Shown here: positions 19,520-28,238 of the stretch, in pieces
How the letters are laid out: every line of letters begins with the position of its first letter
Position numbering within the stretch: position 1 is the stretch's first letter
Origin: Hydrogenovibrio thermophilus
GTDB taxonomy: Bacteria > Pseudomonadota > Gammaproteobacteria > Thiomicrospirales > Thiomicrospiraceae
Assembly: GCF_004028275.1 (NCBI RefSeq)
Contig: NZ_CP035033.1
Coordinates: 2,414,501 to 2,478,500 of the forward strand
Reading direction: 5' to 3'
Length of the DNA: 64,000 bases
Program-made: the position numbers and the translations under genes
Notes under the pieces: generated by a model
The model's input: only the letters and a program-made list of their open reading frames with translations
What the model was told of the DNA's origin: nothing
The model's database searches: none

Positions 19520-19528
19520 GAGGCCAAA

Positions 19529-20353
19529 ATGCCAAAACGTACCCATACATCGCTCAAAGCCTTTGTGCTGACTCTGTTTCTATACAGCTCGGCCATCCTC
19601 GCCGCCGTCTGGCAATTCGACAGCCTGACCTACAGCGAAAAAACGCCGAACGTCCGCGAAGTGCCAATCAACATCAGCATGTATCAGACGCCAACACCGG
19701 TCAAGCCGGTTAAGGCCGTTGAACCACCGAAGCCTAAGCCTGCCGAGCCGGTAGAAGAAACCGTAACCGAACCGGAACCCATTGCGGAAATTCCGAAGCC
19801 GGAGCCGATTGCCAAGCCCAAACCAGCCAAGCAACCAAAGCCGGAACCTAAAAAAGTGGTCAAAAAAGAGGTTCCGAAGGTCGTTAAAAAGCCGGTCGAA
19901 AAACCGAAACAAACGGCCAAAAAAGCACCGACTCAGCCGGTGAAAAAAGTGGCGAAAGCCGCAACGCCGAAAGTGGTTGAACCGCAACCGGTGGAAAAAA
20001 CCATTACCGAACAGCCCGCGCCTCCGACTTACAGCGCCTCGCAAATCGCCGATGCCGAAGACCGCTATCTTTCCGAACTGAGTCGCACCCTGGCGCAACT
20101 GGCGCAGGACAGTTATCCGCGACGTGCCAAACGTCGTCACTGGGAAGGCGAAGTGGTGCTGAAGTTCGTGCTCTATCGTAATGGCGACATCAAACAGCTT
20201 CAGATTGTCGACGGCGATCGTCGCACCGTTTTAAACGACGCGGCTGTTGGCATCATTAAAGACAAAATGGGAATGCGTTTCAAACCCTTCTATAAGGAAA
20301 TCGAACGTAACCAATGGCACCTGACGGTGCCGGTCAACTTCTCATTGAACTGA
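19529..20353 (+). CDS. tonB: TonB energy transducer
   Basis: TonB couples the inner-membrane proton-motive force to outer-membrane receptors (274 aa). A single N-terminal helix (SLKAFVLTLFLYSSAILAAV) is followed by a long Pro/Lys/Glu-rich periplasmic spacer at about residues 50-165. The C-terminal TonB domain contains YPRRAKRRHWEGEVVLKFVL and ends in HLTVPVNFSLN. A ribosome site AGGAGG precedes the start. It is the third gene of exbB-exbD-tonB. A likely client is the thiamine-linked receptor at 38543 in this same window. Confidence 0.93.
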   Translation: MPKRTHTSLKAFVLTLFLYSSAILAAVWQFDSLTYSEKTPNVREVPINISMYQTPTPVKPVKAVEPPKPKPAEPVEETVTEPEPIAEIPKPEPIAKPKPAKQPKPEPKKVVKKEVPKVVKKPVEKPKQTAKKAPTQPVKKVAKAATPKVVEPQPVEKTITEQPAPPTYSASQIADAEDRYLSELSRTLAQLAQDSYPRRAKRRHWEGEVVLKFVLYRNGDIKQLQIVDGDRRTVLNDAAVGIIKDKMGMRFKPFYKEIERNQWHLTVPVNFSLN

Positions 20354-20364
20354 TTGAAGCATCG

Positions 20365-20393
20365 AAAAAAGACAAGGGCGGGATGAATCCCGC
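20365..20393 (-). terminator. terminator for purU (reverse strand)
   Basis: Read on the reverse strand, the stem GCGGGA / TCCCGC (20393-20378) is followed by a T-rich run. It lies between the convergent ends of tonB and purU. No T run follows on the forward strand, so it serves purU mainly. Confidence 0.6.
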
Positions 20394-20394
20394 A

Positions 20395-21252
20395 TCAGGC
20401 GCTGAACACCACCGTTTTGTTGCCGTGAATCAAAACCCGGTCTTCCAGGTGATAACGTAAACCGCGGGACAACACGGTTTTTTCGACATCCCGGCCAAGA
20501 CGGCGCATATCGTCGATGCTGTGGGAGTGGCTGACGCGAATCACGTCCTGTTCGATAATCGGCCCCGCATCGAGCTCTTCGGTCACGTAATGGCAGGTTG
20601 CGCCAATCAATTTCACGCCGCGCTCGTAGGCTTGATGATACGGCTTAGCCCCGACAAAGGACGGCAGAAAGCTGTGGTGGATATTGATCACTTTTCCGGC
20701 GTAATCCACACACATTTGCGGCGGCAGAATCTGCATATACCGCGCCAACACAATGACATCGGCATCGTACCGCGCCACCAGTTCCTGCGATTTCGCGAAG
20801 GCTTCCGGTTTGGTGTCCGGCGTCACCGGCACATGATGGAACGGAATGTCATACCATTCCACCATGCGGCGCAAGTCGTCGTGATTGGCGATAACGCAGG
20901 CGACTTCACCCGGCAAATCGCCTTCGTGCCAGCGGTACAATAAGTCCGCCAAACAGTGCGATTCTTTGGACGCGAACAGTGCGATGCGTTTTGGCTGGGC
21001 CGAATCGGTGACCTGCCAATCCATTTGAAAGCGTTCCGCAATGGCGGCGAATTTCGTTTTGAAGCCTTCCAAATCGTCGTTCAACGACCCCGCCAGAATC
21101 TCGTGGCGCATAAAAAACCACTTGTTCATGGCATCGGTATGGTGATTGGCTTCCACAATGGAACCGCCTTCGTCGGCGATAAACCCGGCCACGGTGGCGA
21201 CGATGCCGACCTGATCCGGACAGGAAATGATTAAACGAAACACACGACTCAT
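20395..21252 (-). CDS. purU: formyltetrahydrofolate deformylase
   Basis: PurU hydrolyses 10-formyl-THF to formate and THF, supplying formate for PurT and balancing one-carbon pools. The 285-aa protein has an N-terminal ACT domain (IISCPDQVGIVATVAGFIAD, EGGSIVEANHHTD) and a C-terminal formyl-transferase-like domain. The catalytic block is NIHHSFLPSFVGAKPYHQAY, followed by GATCHYVTEELDAGPIIEQD with the conserved aspartate. It is monocistronic and convergent with tonB. Confidence 0.95.
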   Translation of the reverse strand: MSRVFRLIISCPDQVGIVATVAGFIADEGGSIVEANHHTDAMNKWFFMRHEILAGSLNDDLEGFKTKFAAIAERFQMDWQVTDSAQPKRIALFASKESHCLADLLYRWHEGDLPGEVACVIANHDDLRRMVEWYDIPFHHVPVTPDTKPEAFAKSQELVARYDADVIVLARYMQILPPQMCVDYAGKVINIHHSFLPSFVGAKPYHQAYERGVKLIGATCHYVTEELDAGPIIEQDVIRVSHSHSIDDMRRLGRDVEKTVLSRGLRYHLEDRVLIHGNKTVVFSA

Positions 21253-21353
21253 TCGTTTGACGCTCTCTTAATTCGTTAACTGGTTAAAAAGAAAAGGTAT
21301 TTTAGCAGAAGCGCCGCCCGACGGCACGAAAACAGAAACTATTCTCAAATCGG

Positions 21354-21363
21354 CCAGGCCTGG
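21354..21363. repeat. CCAGGCCTGG palindrome copy (intergenic)
   Basis: Exact copy in the divergent gap between purU and xthA, flanked by CGG and GCG, and followed by a TTTT run. Confidence 0.85.
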
Positions 21364-21502
21364 GCGTTTTACGACTGACGATTTTTCACCTCGATTGAAG
21401 GCTTGGGTATGGGGGTTTGATTCCCTTTCTGTTATACTTTTGTACCATTAATTTTATTTATTACTATTTTGCTAAACCTTACCCTGAGCGGGCCGGAATT
21501 CT

Positions 21503-22324
21503 ATGAAAATCGTTTCTTTTAATGTCAACAGCGTGCGCATGCGCCTTCACCAACTGCAAGCTTTAACCGACCAATACGCGCCCGACATCATCGGGTTGCA
21601 GGAAACCAAGGTTCAGGACCATGAGTTCCCGATTAAAGACATCGAAGCCATGGGCTACCAAGCCATCTTCATGGGGCAAAAAACCCATTACGGTGTGGCC
21701 TTGCTTTTCAAGAACAACCTGACGTTGAAAGACAGCCAATTCGGTTGGGACCACGATGGCGACGACGCCCAAAAACGCATGATCATCGGCGACTTTGTCG
21801 ATGCCGACGGAAATGAAGTCCGCGTCATCAACGGTTACTTCCCGCAAGGCGAAAACCGCAGCCATCCAACGAAATTTCCGGCCAAAGAAGCGTTTTATCA
21901 GGATTTGATGCAGTACCTGAACGAAAAGTGTTCACCGGAGCAGAACCTCATCGTAATGGGCGATTTCAATATCTCGCCGGAAGACAAAGACATCGGCATC
22001 GGCGAACCCAACCGTAAGCGCTGGTTGCGTGACGGCAAAACCAGCTTCCTGCCGGAAGAACGCGAATGGTGGGGCACGCTCATCAACTGGGGCCTGAAAG
22101 ACACTTTCCGTCAAATCCACCCGGACGAAGATCGTATCTTCAGCTGGTTTGATTATCGCTCCAAAGGGTTTGCCGACGATCCGAAACGCGGACTGCGCAT
22201 CGACACCTTATTGGCGACCAAACCGTTGGCGGCGAAAGCCACCGACAGCGGCGTGGCTTACGACATCCGCGCCATGGAAAAGCCGTCCGACCACGCGCCG
22301 GTCTGGACCGACTTTCAGTTTTAA
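21503..22324 (+). CDS. xthA: exodeoxyribonuclease III
   Basis: An AP endonuclease and 3'-5' exonuclease of base-excision repair (273 aa). It has MKIVSFNVNSVRMRLHQLQA at the start and the metal-binding glutamate in IGLQETKVQDHEFP. GDFNISPEDKDIG and the terminal SDHAPVWTDFQF supply catalytic Asp, Asn and His. Length and motif order match the family. The next gene starts 40 bases downstream and may be co-transcribed. Confidence 0.95.
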   Translation: MKIVSFNVNSVRMRLHQLQALTDQYAPDIIGLQETKVQDHEFPIKDIEAMGYQAIFMGQKTHYGVALLFKNNLTLKDSQFGWDHDGDDAQKRMIIGDFVDADGNEVRVINGYFPQGENRSHPTKFPAKEAFYQDLMQYLNEKCSPEQNLIVMGDFNISPEDKDIGIGEPNRKRWLRDGKTSFLPEEREWWGTLINWGLKDTFRQIHPDEDRIFSWFDYRSKGFADDPKRGLRIDTLLATKPLAAKATDSGVAYDIRAMEKPSDHAPVWTDFQF

Positions 22325-22364
22325 TGCCACGACACGCGCTTAACAGAAAACTTTAGGAACCATC

Positions 22365-23057
22365 ATGCCGAATACCGAAATGCAGCCCATGACTCTCGTC
22401 GAAAAGCACTTGCTGAACGACACCACGCTGCTGATGAAACTCAAACCGTCCAAAGCTTTCGATTATCAAAGCGGGCAATACGTCATGCTCGGCTTGACCC
22501 CGACGGAACTCAAGCCCTTTTCCATCGCGTCCGCACCGAAAGACGACGGTTTGATTGAACTGCACATTCGCAATCAGGACAACTCCGAGTGGATGCAGGA
22601 CTTGTTCGGCCTTGATACCGGTGTGACCCTATACATTCAAGGGCCGAACGACCAATATCGTTTGGATACGCCGGAGGCGCTCGCCAAAAAACAACGCACC
22701 ATCTTCGTGGCCGGCGGCACCGGTTTTGCGCCGATGTTTGCGTTATTGGAAAGCTTGCTGGAACGCGGTCATGACCGACCGATTGAATTTTATTGGGGCG
22801 CTCAAATCCAAGCGGATCTTTACCGTGACGCGGAAATGAAAGCGCTGGCCGAACGTCATCCGTCATTGGGTTACACGACGGTTTTGTCTGGACAAGTGGA
22901 TGAAAGCGCGCCGGAAAAACTGGTGCACCACCAAGTCTTGAAGGACTTCCCGGATTTGAGCGATGCCCGCGTCTATCTTTGTGGCCCTTGGCCGATGCAG
23001 GAAGCCGCCAAAGCCGATTTCATCGCCGCCGGCTTGCCCGCCGACGCCTTTAACTGA
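22365..23057 (+). CDS. NAD(P)H-flavin / FAD-binding oxidoreductase
   Basis: A 230-aa flavoprotein reductase of the ferredoxin-NADP reductase superfamily, closest in layout to Fre/LuxG-type flavin reductases or to the reductase domain of multicomponent oxygenases. It has the FAD-binding KPFSIASAP motif (RxxS/T variant), the pyridine-nucleotide motif IFVAGGTGFAPMFALLESLL and the C-terminal VYLCGPWPMQEAAK. No [2Fe-2S] domain is fused. The electron acceptor is unknown. It converges on the P-II-like gene, 11 bases away. Confidence 0.8.
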   Translation: MPNTEMQPMTLVEKHLLNDTTLLMKLKPSKAFDYQSGQYVMLGLTPTELKPFSIASAPKDDGLIELHIRNQDNSEWMQDLFGLDTGVTLYIQGPNDQYRLDTPEALAKKQRTIFVAGGTGFAPMFALLESLLERGHDRPIEFYWGAQIQADLYRDAEMKALAERHPSLGYTTVLSGQVDESAPEKLVHHQVLKDFPDLSDARVYLCGPWPMQEAAKADFIAAGLPADAFN

Positions 23058-23068
23058 TTCGATTCCGC

Positions 23069-23494
23069 TCAATCACTGGCCAGCTTTTTCAAGGCCTCAA
23101 TGCGCGCCTCGTCAAAGCCTTCCGGCCACTTCTCGGGGTGCTCCAAATCTTTCAGGTGCACGCCCTCTTCCGGCAGTTTCGGTAACTCGAAGTGCGTTAC
23201 CCAAGGCACATTATGTTGATACATATACGCGCCCTCGGTACTGTCGACCGCCGATAAATGATACAGGTGTTCAAACACTTCGTCGGCGTATTGCGGCGCC
23301 ACAATGACGCGCAACATGTCCATTTCCTGCCAGTCTTTTTCCGACAACAGCGAATGCTGGTTACGGATCGACACATACTCCGTCGCCAGAATGTGGTCTC
23401 TTTGATACAGGTCATCCAAAATGGCTTTGGAGTGTCCACGCGACAGTACGCATACAATGGATTTGGCCTGCAGGCAATGGTCTTGATTCAACAC
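23069..23494 (-). CDS. P-II-like small protein linked to DUF1538 transporter
   Basis: A 141-aa protein I do not recognise with certainty. The SIVCVLSRGHSKAILDDLYQ segment and the beta-alpha-beta spacing, with DMLRVIVAPQYADEVFEHLY as the second unit, resemble the ferredoxin-like fold of P-II (GlnB) proteins. The C-terminal third is polar and specific to this protein. It is the last gene of a three-gene reverse-strand operon: DUF1538 membrane protein, P-II protein, then this one, with gaps of 1 and 14 bases. A regulatory role for the transporter is an inference. Confidence 0.65.
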   Translation of the reverse strand: MLNQDHCLQAKSIVCVLSRGHSKAILDDLYQRDHILATEYVSIRNQHSLLSEKDWQEMDMLRVIVAPQYADEVFEHLYHLSAVDSTEGAYMYQHNVPWVTHFELPKLPEEGVHLKDLEHPEKWPEGFDEARIEALKKLASD

Positions 23495-23508
23495 AATTCC
23501 GTCTCCAC

Positions 23509-23919
23509 TTATTGCTCAGGCATGGCGATGGTGGTCGCGGCGGTTTTCAAAGCGCGCTCTTTCTCAATGCGTTCGATGATGTTCGGCGGAATGTAAGCGG
23601 CGGCTTTTTCCAACGGCGTGACAAACATAATGCCCATGCCCGGCGTGTCCAACTGACCGGCGATGAACATCTCGGCAAAGACTTCCTCTTCCTGCTGTTT
23701 GGACACCATGATTTGGATAACTTCCTTTTCCGCCTCCACGGTGATACTCAACAGCCCCAAGCGTTCACGCACCCCGGCGCCCCGGCCGTAATGAATGGAC
23801 GCGCCCTGCGCCCCGGCCGCCCTGGCCGCCGCCACAATGGCATCGCCCTTGCCGCGCGGCACCATGCAGGTAATCAGCGACACATCGGTCAAAATCGTCA
23901 TTTCTTTCTGTAATTTCAT
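23509..23919 (-). CDS. P-II family regulatory protein
   Basis: A 136-aa GlnB/GlnK-superfamily protein. The fold is indicated by VSLITCMVPRGKGDAIVAAA, the T-loop-position segment GAQGASIHYGRGAGVRERLG and the second unit KEVIQIMVSKQQEEEVFAEM. The uridylylated tyrosine context of GlnB is not conserved, so it probably senses a small molecule without UTase control. It starts one base after the DUF1538 gene and belongs to the same operon, as GlnK does with AmtB. That the P-II protein gates the transporter is inferred from this layout. Confidence 0.8.
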   Translation of the reverse strand: MKLQKEMTILTDVSLITCMVPRGKGDAIVAAARAAGAQGASIHYGRGAGVRERLGLLSITVEAEKEVIQIMVSKQQEEEVFAEMFIAGQLDTPGMGIMFVTPLEKAAAYIPPNIIERIEKERALKTAATTIAMPEQ

Positions 23920-23920
23920 C

Positions 23921-25651
23921 TTACGACTCCTTAGCGTCCATGGCGGTTTTCAGCGCAGCCTTTTCCTGGCGCATGCAACGTAATTTAATCCACAACCCGG
24001 TCAATAATACGGTGATGATCGGCCCAATGGAGGCCATCGACAGAATGCCGAATCCCTCCACCACACCGACGGCCTGACCCAGCCCCAACCCCATTGCCAG
24101 AACCAGTGGCACCGTGACCGGCCCGGTGGTCACCCCGGCACTGTCCCAGGCGACGTTCACAAACTCTTCCGACGACAACACCGTCAGCACCAACGCAAAC
24201 AGGTAAGCCGGAATCAACAACCAGGCCAGTGACCAGTCGAAAATGATTTTCGACACCCCGACCGCGATACCGATACCGACGCCGAGCGACACCGCCATCA
24301 TCAAGGTTTGTTTTTTGAAAGCCCCGTTGGTCAGGCGCTCCACCGTCATGCCCAAGGCATTCAAGGCCGGTTCCGCCAAAGTCGCCCCAAAGCCGAGCGC
24401 AAACGCAAACAATACCGTAATGGCAATGCCCATACTGAACCAGTACAGTGGCGATTCTTTAATGGATTCAATACCGGTAAACGCGCCGGGAATCATTTCA
24501 CCGGCCTGACCGCCGAGTTTCGCCAACCCATAGGTCAGCCCCAGATTGAAAATAATCATCCCCACCACCGAAAACGCCAACCCAAGCATCACCACCTGAG
24601 CGTTTTGCAAACGATCCCGCAACAAGAACACCAGCACCAATCCCAGAAATAATACCAGCGGCACGATGGCGCGAATCCCGGCGATGATCTCCACATAAGG
24701 CGTGGTTTCATACCAAAAAACCGGAGCTTTATTCATGAAATGGCTCAAGGCTTCGATTTCCGCCACCGATACCGTGCTATGGATGTAAAGCGCCAATAAT
24801 TGCACCCCCATAATCGGGAACAAGGACGCCAAGGTTACAATACCGAAGCCGGACAACGATTGATTGCCGCTCCCCGCCGCCGAGGCAATGCCGATGCCCA
24901 GCGCCAACACCAACGGCACCGTGACCGGCCCGGTGGTCACCGCTCCACTGTCCCACGCCAGTCCAATCAGATGCACCAGTTCGGGGTGCTGCATACTGTA
25001 AAGGGTAATCAACAAGGTCGGAATCACCGTCAAGAAAATCAGCGGTTTCAGACTCCAATCATAAATGAACCGCAAAGTGCCCAGCACGGCCGCCAATCCC
25101 ACACCGCCGCCGACCACCAAAACCAGCATGCCCGGCCAATGGTTCAATAAAGCATACAGATAGGGCGCGCTTTTCGGGTCGACATTGGCTCCGGCGGCTT
25201 TCAAAGCGCCGATGGCCGGTTCCGCGAACGTCACCCCGATACCGAGCAGAAAAGCGATCAACAGCACCACCGGCAAGGTCGATTTCTGCGGTAGCTTATT
25301 ACCGATTACCTCCCCGAATGGCATTAACCCGAGGCGCAGGCCCTCCATAAAAAACATCAGTCCGAAAATCACCGCCAACATGCCGCCGAGAATAATGGAC
25401 GCATCGGCAACCGGCTGCCGCAAAATCAATATCTGAAACAACGCCAGATAAATCGTCAAAGGCATGACCGCTTTCAGCTGTTCAAAGACTTTGGATTGCA
25501 GATAAGGCCGCAATAAACGATAGGCATCAACCGGTTTGATTTGGAATTTCTGATACGCCGCTTCCGGCGAATGGGTCAGTTCATTGTAGGTGATGACTTT
25601 GGTGTTGAAACGTTCGTGTTGGACGATGTCGTGAAACGAGACCTTTTTCAT
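23921..25651 (-). CDS. DUF1538 family membrane transporter-like protein
   Basis: A 576-aa polytopic inner-membrane protein of the DUF1538 family. It is an internal duplication: WDSGAVTTGPVTVPLVLALG in the first half recurs as AWDSAGVTTGPVTVPLVLAM in the second, and FAEPAIGALKAAG as LAEPALNALGMT. Such inverted or direct duplication with re-entrant GPVTVP loops is usual for transporters. The first ~55 residues are a soluble extension. It leads an operon with two P-II-like proteins. The substrate is not known to me; P-II linkage and the likely autotrophic host make a nitrogen or inorganic carbon substrate worth testing. Confidence 0.82.
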   Translation of the reverse strand: MKKVSFHDIVQHERFNTKVITYNELTHSPEAAYQKFQIKPVDAYRLLRPYLQSKVFEQLKAVMPLTIYLALFQILILRQPVADASIILGGMLAVIFGLMFFMEGLRLGLMPFGEVIGNKLPQKSTLPVVLLIAFLLGIGVTFAEPAIGALKAAGANVDPKSAPYLYALLNHWPGMLVLVVGGGVGLAAVLGTLRFIYDWSLKPLIFLTVIPTLLITLYSMQHPELVHLIGLAWDSGAVTTGPVTVPLVLALGIGIASAAGSGNQSLSGFGIVTLASLFPIMGVQLLALYIHSTVSVAEIEALSHFMNKAPVFWYETTPYVEIIAGIRAIVPLVLFLGLVLVFLLRDRLQNAQVVMLGLAFSVVGMIIFNLGLTYGLAKLGGQAGEMIPGAFTGIESIKESPLYWFSMGIAITVLFAFALGFGATLAEPALNALGMTVERLTNGAFKKQTLMMAVSLGVGIGIAVGVSKIIFDWSLAWLLIPAYLFALVLTVLSSEEFVNVAWDSAGVTTGPVTVPLVLAMGLGLGQAVGVVEGFGILSMASIGPIITVLLTGLWIKLRCMRQEKAALKTAMDAKES

Positions 25652-25820
25652 GGGTCGAGAGTGCCTTAAGGGTTATTGGAATTATTTTTATAATCGATTG
25701 TTTTTATTATTTAAAACGCGGTTAATGCGTCGTTATGCTTAATGCTTGCAATCTTAGCAGGGAAATTTGCAAAGATAAACCAATCTGAACCGCTTCACAC
25801 TGACCACGTGCGAAATCTGC

Positions 25821-25844
25821 AAAACCGCCAGGCCTGGCCGTTTT
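25821..25844. terminator. palindrome-based hairpin between rdgB and DUF1538 gene
   Basis: A 24-bp inverted repeat with one mismatch, centred on an exact CCAGGCCTGG (25828-25837). The outer arms are AAAACCG and CCGTTTT. It is downstream of rdgB on the reverse strand and probably acts as the rph-rdgB terminator. Confidence 0.6.
25828..25837. repeat. CCAGGCCTGG palindrome copy (intergenic hairpin)
   Basis: Exact copy at the centre of the rdgB downstream hairpin. Confidence 0.85.
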
Positions 25845-25866
25845 CAGGCCATCAACCAACACTTGG

Positions 25867-26475
25867 TTATAACGTTTTCAGCTGTTTCACCAAAGCCTGC
25901 ACGGCTTGCGCACGGTGGCTGACCTGATTTTTAACCGCTTTCGGCAGCTCTGCCACGGCGCACTCGTGGGCGTCCATCCAAATCAACGGGTCATAACCGA
26001 AGCCGCCTTCACCGCGCGGTTCGGTCAGCACCTCGCCGCACCATTGCCCCAACCCGATGACGGGCACCGGGTCTTCGCTGTGGCGCACAAACACCATGGC
26101 ACAGTAATAGCAGGCCTGGCGATTTTCCACATCGGCCATTTCGTCCAGCAGTTTCTGGTTATTCAAGGCATCGGAGGCCGGATGACCGTGATACCCTTCC
26201 GCATAACGCGCCGAATAAATGCCCGGCCGCCCTTGCAAGGCCTCCACTTCCAACCCGGAGTCGTCGGCGATGGCGGGCAAGCCGGTTTTCGCGCTGGCGA
26301 AGCGGGCTTTGATAATGGCGTTTTCGATAAAGCTCAAACCGTCTTCCACCGCTTCTTCGGCGAAGAATTCGGATTGCGCACGTACCTGACACCCCAACGG
26401 CGCCAGGAGTTCGCGCATTTCCGCCAGCTTACCGGCGTTGCCGGTCGCCAGCACCAGTTCACGCGGCATCGTCAT
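25867..26475 (-). CDS. rdgB: XTP/dITP diphosphatase
   Basis: A house-cleaning nucleotide pyrophosphatase that removes dITP/XTP (202 aa, HAM1/RdgB family). The substrate-binding start LVLATGNAGKLAEMRELL, the SFIENAIIKARFASAKTGLP block, IADDSGLEVEALQGRPGIYS and the C-terminal SHRAQAVQAL are all present. It starts one base after rph ends, and the two form an operon, a common pairing. Confidence 0.95.
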   Translation of the reverse strand: MTMPRELVLATGNAGKLAEMRELLAPLGCQVRAQSEFFAEEAVEDGLSFIENAIIKARFASAKTGLPAIADDSGLEVEALQGRPGIYSARYAEGYHGHPASDALNNQKLLDEMADVENRQACYYCAMVFVRHSEDPVPVIGLGQWCGEVLTEPRGEGGFGYDPLIWMDAHECAVAELPKAVKNQVSHRAQAVQALVKQLKTL

Positions 26476-26476
26476 C

Positions 26477-27196
26477 TCAAGCCCCTGCCAACATGTTTTT
26501 CTGCAAACCGATCAGTTCCTGAATGCCTTTTTGCCCCAAGGCAATCATCGCATTCATTTCCTCCAGCGAGTAAGGTTCCGCTTCCGCCGTGCCTTGTACT
26601 TCGATAAAACGGCCGTCCTCGGCCATCACCAAATTCATATCGGTTTCGGCATTGGAGTCTTCCGCATAATCCAAGTCCAGCACCGGCGTGCCCTGATAAA
26701 TGCCCACCGACACCGAACCGACGTGATGCAAAATCGGGCTTTCCGTCAAAACGCCTTTGGCGATCAAACGTTCCACCGCCAGGGCCAGAGCCGCAAAACC
26801 GCCGGTAATGGAGGCGGTGCGCGTGCCGCCGTCGGCCTGAATCACATCGCAATCCACCACAATGGTTCTTTCGCCCAGTTTTTTCATGTCCACACCGGCG
26901 CGTAAGGAACGGCCAATCAAACGCTGAATCTCCACCGTGCGGCCGCCTTGTTTACCGGCATTGGCTTCACGACGCATGCGGCTATCGGTCGAGCGCGGCA
27001 ACATACCGTATTCCGCGGTAATCCAACCCTGGCTCTGGCCTTTCAAAAACGGCGGCACCTTTTCTTCCACGGTGGCATTGCAAATGACTTTGGTATCGCC
27101 GAACTCGATCAATACCGACCCTTCTGCGTGTTTGGTAAAGTCCTTGGTCAAGGTCACGGCTCTTAATTGATCGGTTTGTCTGCCACTCGGTCTCAT
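26477..27196 (-). CDS. rph: ribonuclease PH
   Basis: A phosphorolytic 3'-5' exoribonuclease that trims tRNA 3' ends (239 aa). Conserved features are [14 protein letters not shown] at the start, [20 protein letters not shown], the [20 protein letters not shown] phosphate-site block and [20 protein letters not shown]. Full length, not truncated as in E. coli K-12. It lies divergent from yicC, a frequent arrangement. Confidence 0.96.
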   Translation of the reverse strand: MRPSGRQTDQLRAVTLTKDFTKHAEGSVLIEFGDTKVICNATVEEKVPPFLKGQSQGWITAEYGMLPRSTDSRMRREANAGKQGGRTVEIQRLIGRSLRAGVDMKKLGERTIVVDCDVIQADGGTRTASITGGFAALALAVERLIAKGVLTESPILHHVGSVSVGIYQGTPVLDLDYAEDSNAETDMNLVMAEDGRFIEVQGTAEAEPYSLEEMNAMIALGQKGIQELIGLQKNMLAGA

Positions 27197-27359
27197 AGTC
27201 TCTTCCTTTCATTTCATAACGGAATCGATGACCAACGCCATCGACACCTGCAAAACGGTTCATAAATCTTTAAAATGGTGGCAATTATACCAATCCGATT
27301 CCCTGAACCGTCAAAAAATCCGGGTTCGACAATCGATGCACCGCCATAAGGACATACCT

Positions 27360-28217
27360 ATGAAAAGCATGACCGCCTTTTTCATCCATCCACAGTCATT
27401 CGACTGGGGCGCGCTACGCTGGGAAATGCGTTCCGTCAACCACCGTTATCTGGAACTGCACCTCAAACTGCCCGACACCGCCAAAGCACTGGAACCGGCG
27501 ATTCGCGAAACTATCAAACCGTTTCTGGCCCGCGGGAAAGTGGAACTGCAATTGCATCTATCCCCCACGCAAAACACCCAAAACTTCAGCCTCAACCAGC
27601 CATTGCTTTCCGGACTGACCGACGCCATCAACCAGATTCAAACCGCCTTGCCGGAAGCCACTCAGGTGAATCCGGTGGAATTGCTGAAATGGCCAGGCCT
27701 GGTGGAAACCGATGTGGAGAACAGCGTTCACACCGATGACATTCTCGCCGCACTCAACAATGGTTTGAGCGAATTCGACCAGATTCGCCAGCGCGAAGGC
27801 GAGGCTCTGAGCCAATTCATCCACGAAAAACTGCAAGCGATGCGTGAACACGTCACCCAGGCACGCCAACTGTTGCCCGGCATCCGCCAGCACTACGCCG
27901 ACCAATTGAAACAACGCATCGCCGAACACACCGACACCTTGGATGAAGGGCGTTTTCATCAGGAAATCGCCATCCAGGCTCAGAAAATGGATGTCGCCGA
28001 AGAATTGGATCGGCTGGAAACCCACTTGAACGAAGTCGAGCGATTACGACATGAACCCGGGCTTATCGGACGGCGACTGGATTTCCTAATGCAAGAACTC
28101 AACCGCGAAGCCAACACGCTCGGCGCCAAGTCCATCGACAGCCGAACCGCGCAAATCGGCGTGGAACTGAAAGTATTGATTGAACAGATTCGCGAACAAG
28201 TACAAAATATCGAATAA
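27360..28217 (+). CDS. yicC: YicC family endoribonuclease-like protein
   Basis: A 285-aa YicC/RloC-family protein; E. coli YicC is reported as an endoribonuclease acting on small RNAs. The N-terminal MKSMTAFFIHPQSFDWGALR, EMRSVNHRYLELHLKLPD and FLARGKVELQLHLS stretches and the C-terminal DUF1732 block (EELDRLETHLNEVERL, GRRLDFLMQELNREANTLGA) are diagnostic. I chose the ATG at 27360, with AAGGA upstream; the open frame extends 44 codons further but without family similarity. It contains one CCAGGCCTGG copy (Pro-Gly-Leu). Confidence 0.93.
   Translation: MKSMTAFFIHPQSFDWGALRWEMRSVNHRYLELHLKLPDTAKALEPAIRETIKPFLARGKVELQLHLSPTQNTQNFSLNQPLLSGLTDAINQIQTALPEATQVNPVELLKWPGLVETDVENSVHTDDILAALNNGLSEFDQIRQREGEALSQFIHEKLQAMREHVTQARQLLPGIRQHYADQLKQRIAEHTDTLDEGRFHQEIAIQAQKMDVAEELDRLETHLNEVERLRHEPGLIGRRLDFLMQELNREANTLGAKSIDSRTAQIGVELKVLIEQIREQVQNIE
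27693..27702. repeat. CCAGGCCTGG palindrome copy (in yicC)
   Basis: Exact copy read as Pro-Gly-Leu. Confidence 0.85.
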
Positions 28218-28238
28218 CAACCTCATCGAGCCAACACT

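Noticed and set aside
19580-20140. Reverse open frame in tonB
   Set aside because: Antisense of the Pro/Lys repeat region, giving a Phe/Arg/Gly low-complexity product.
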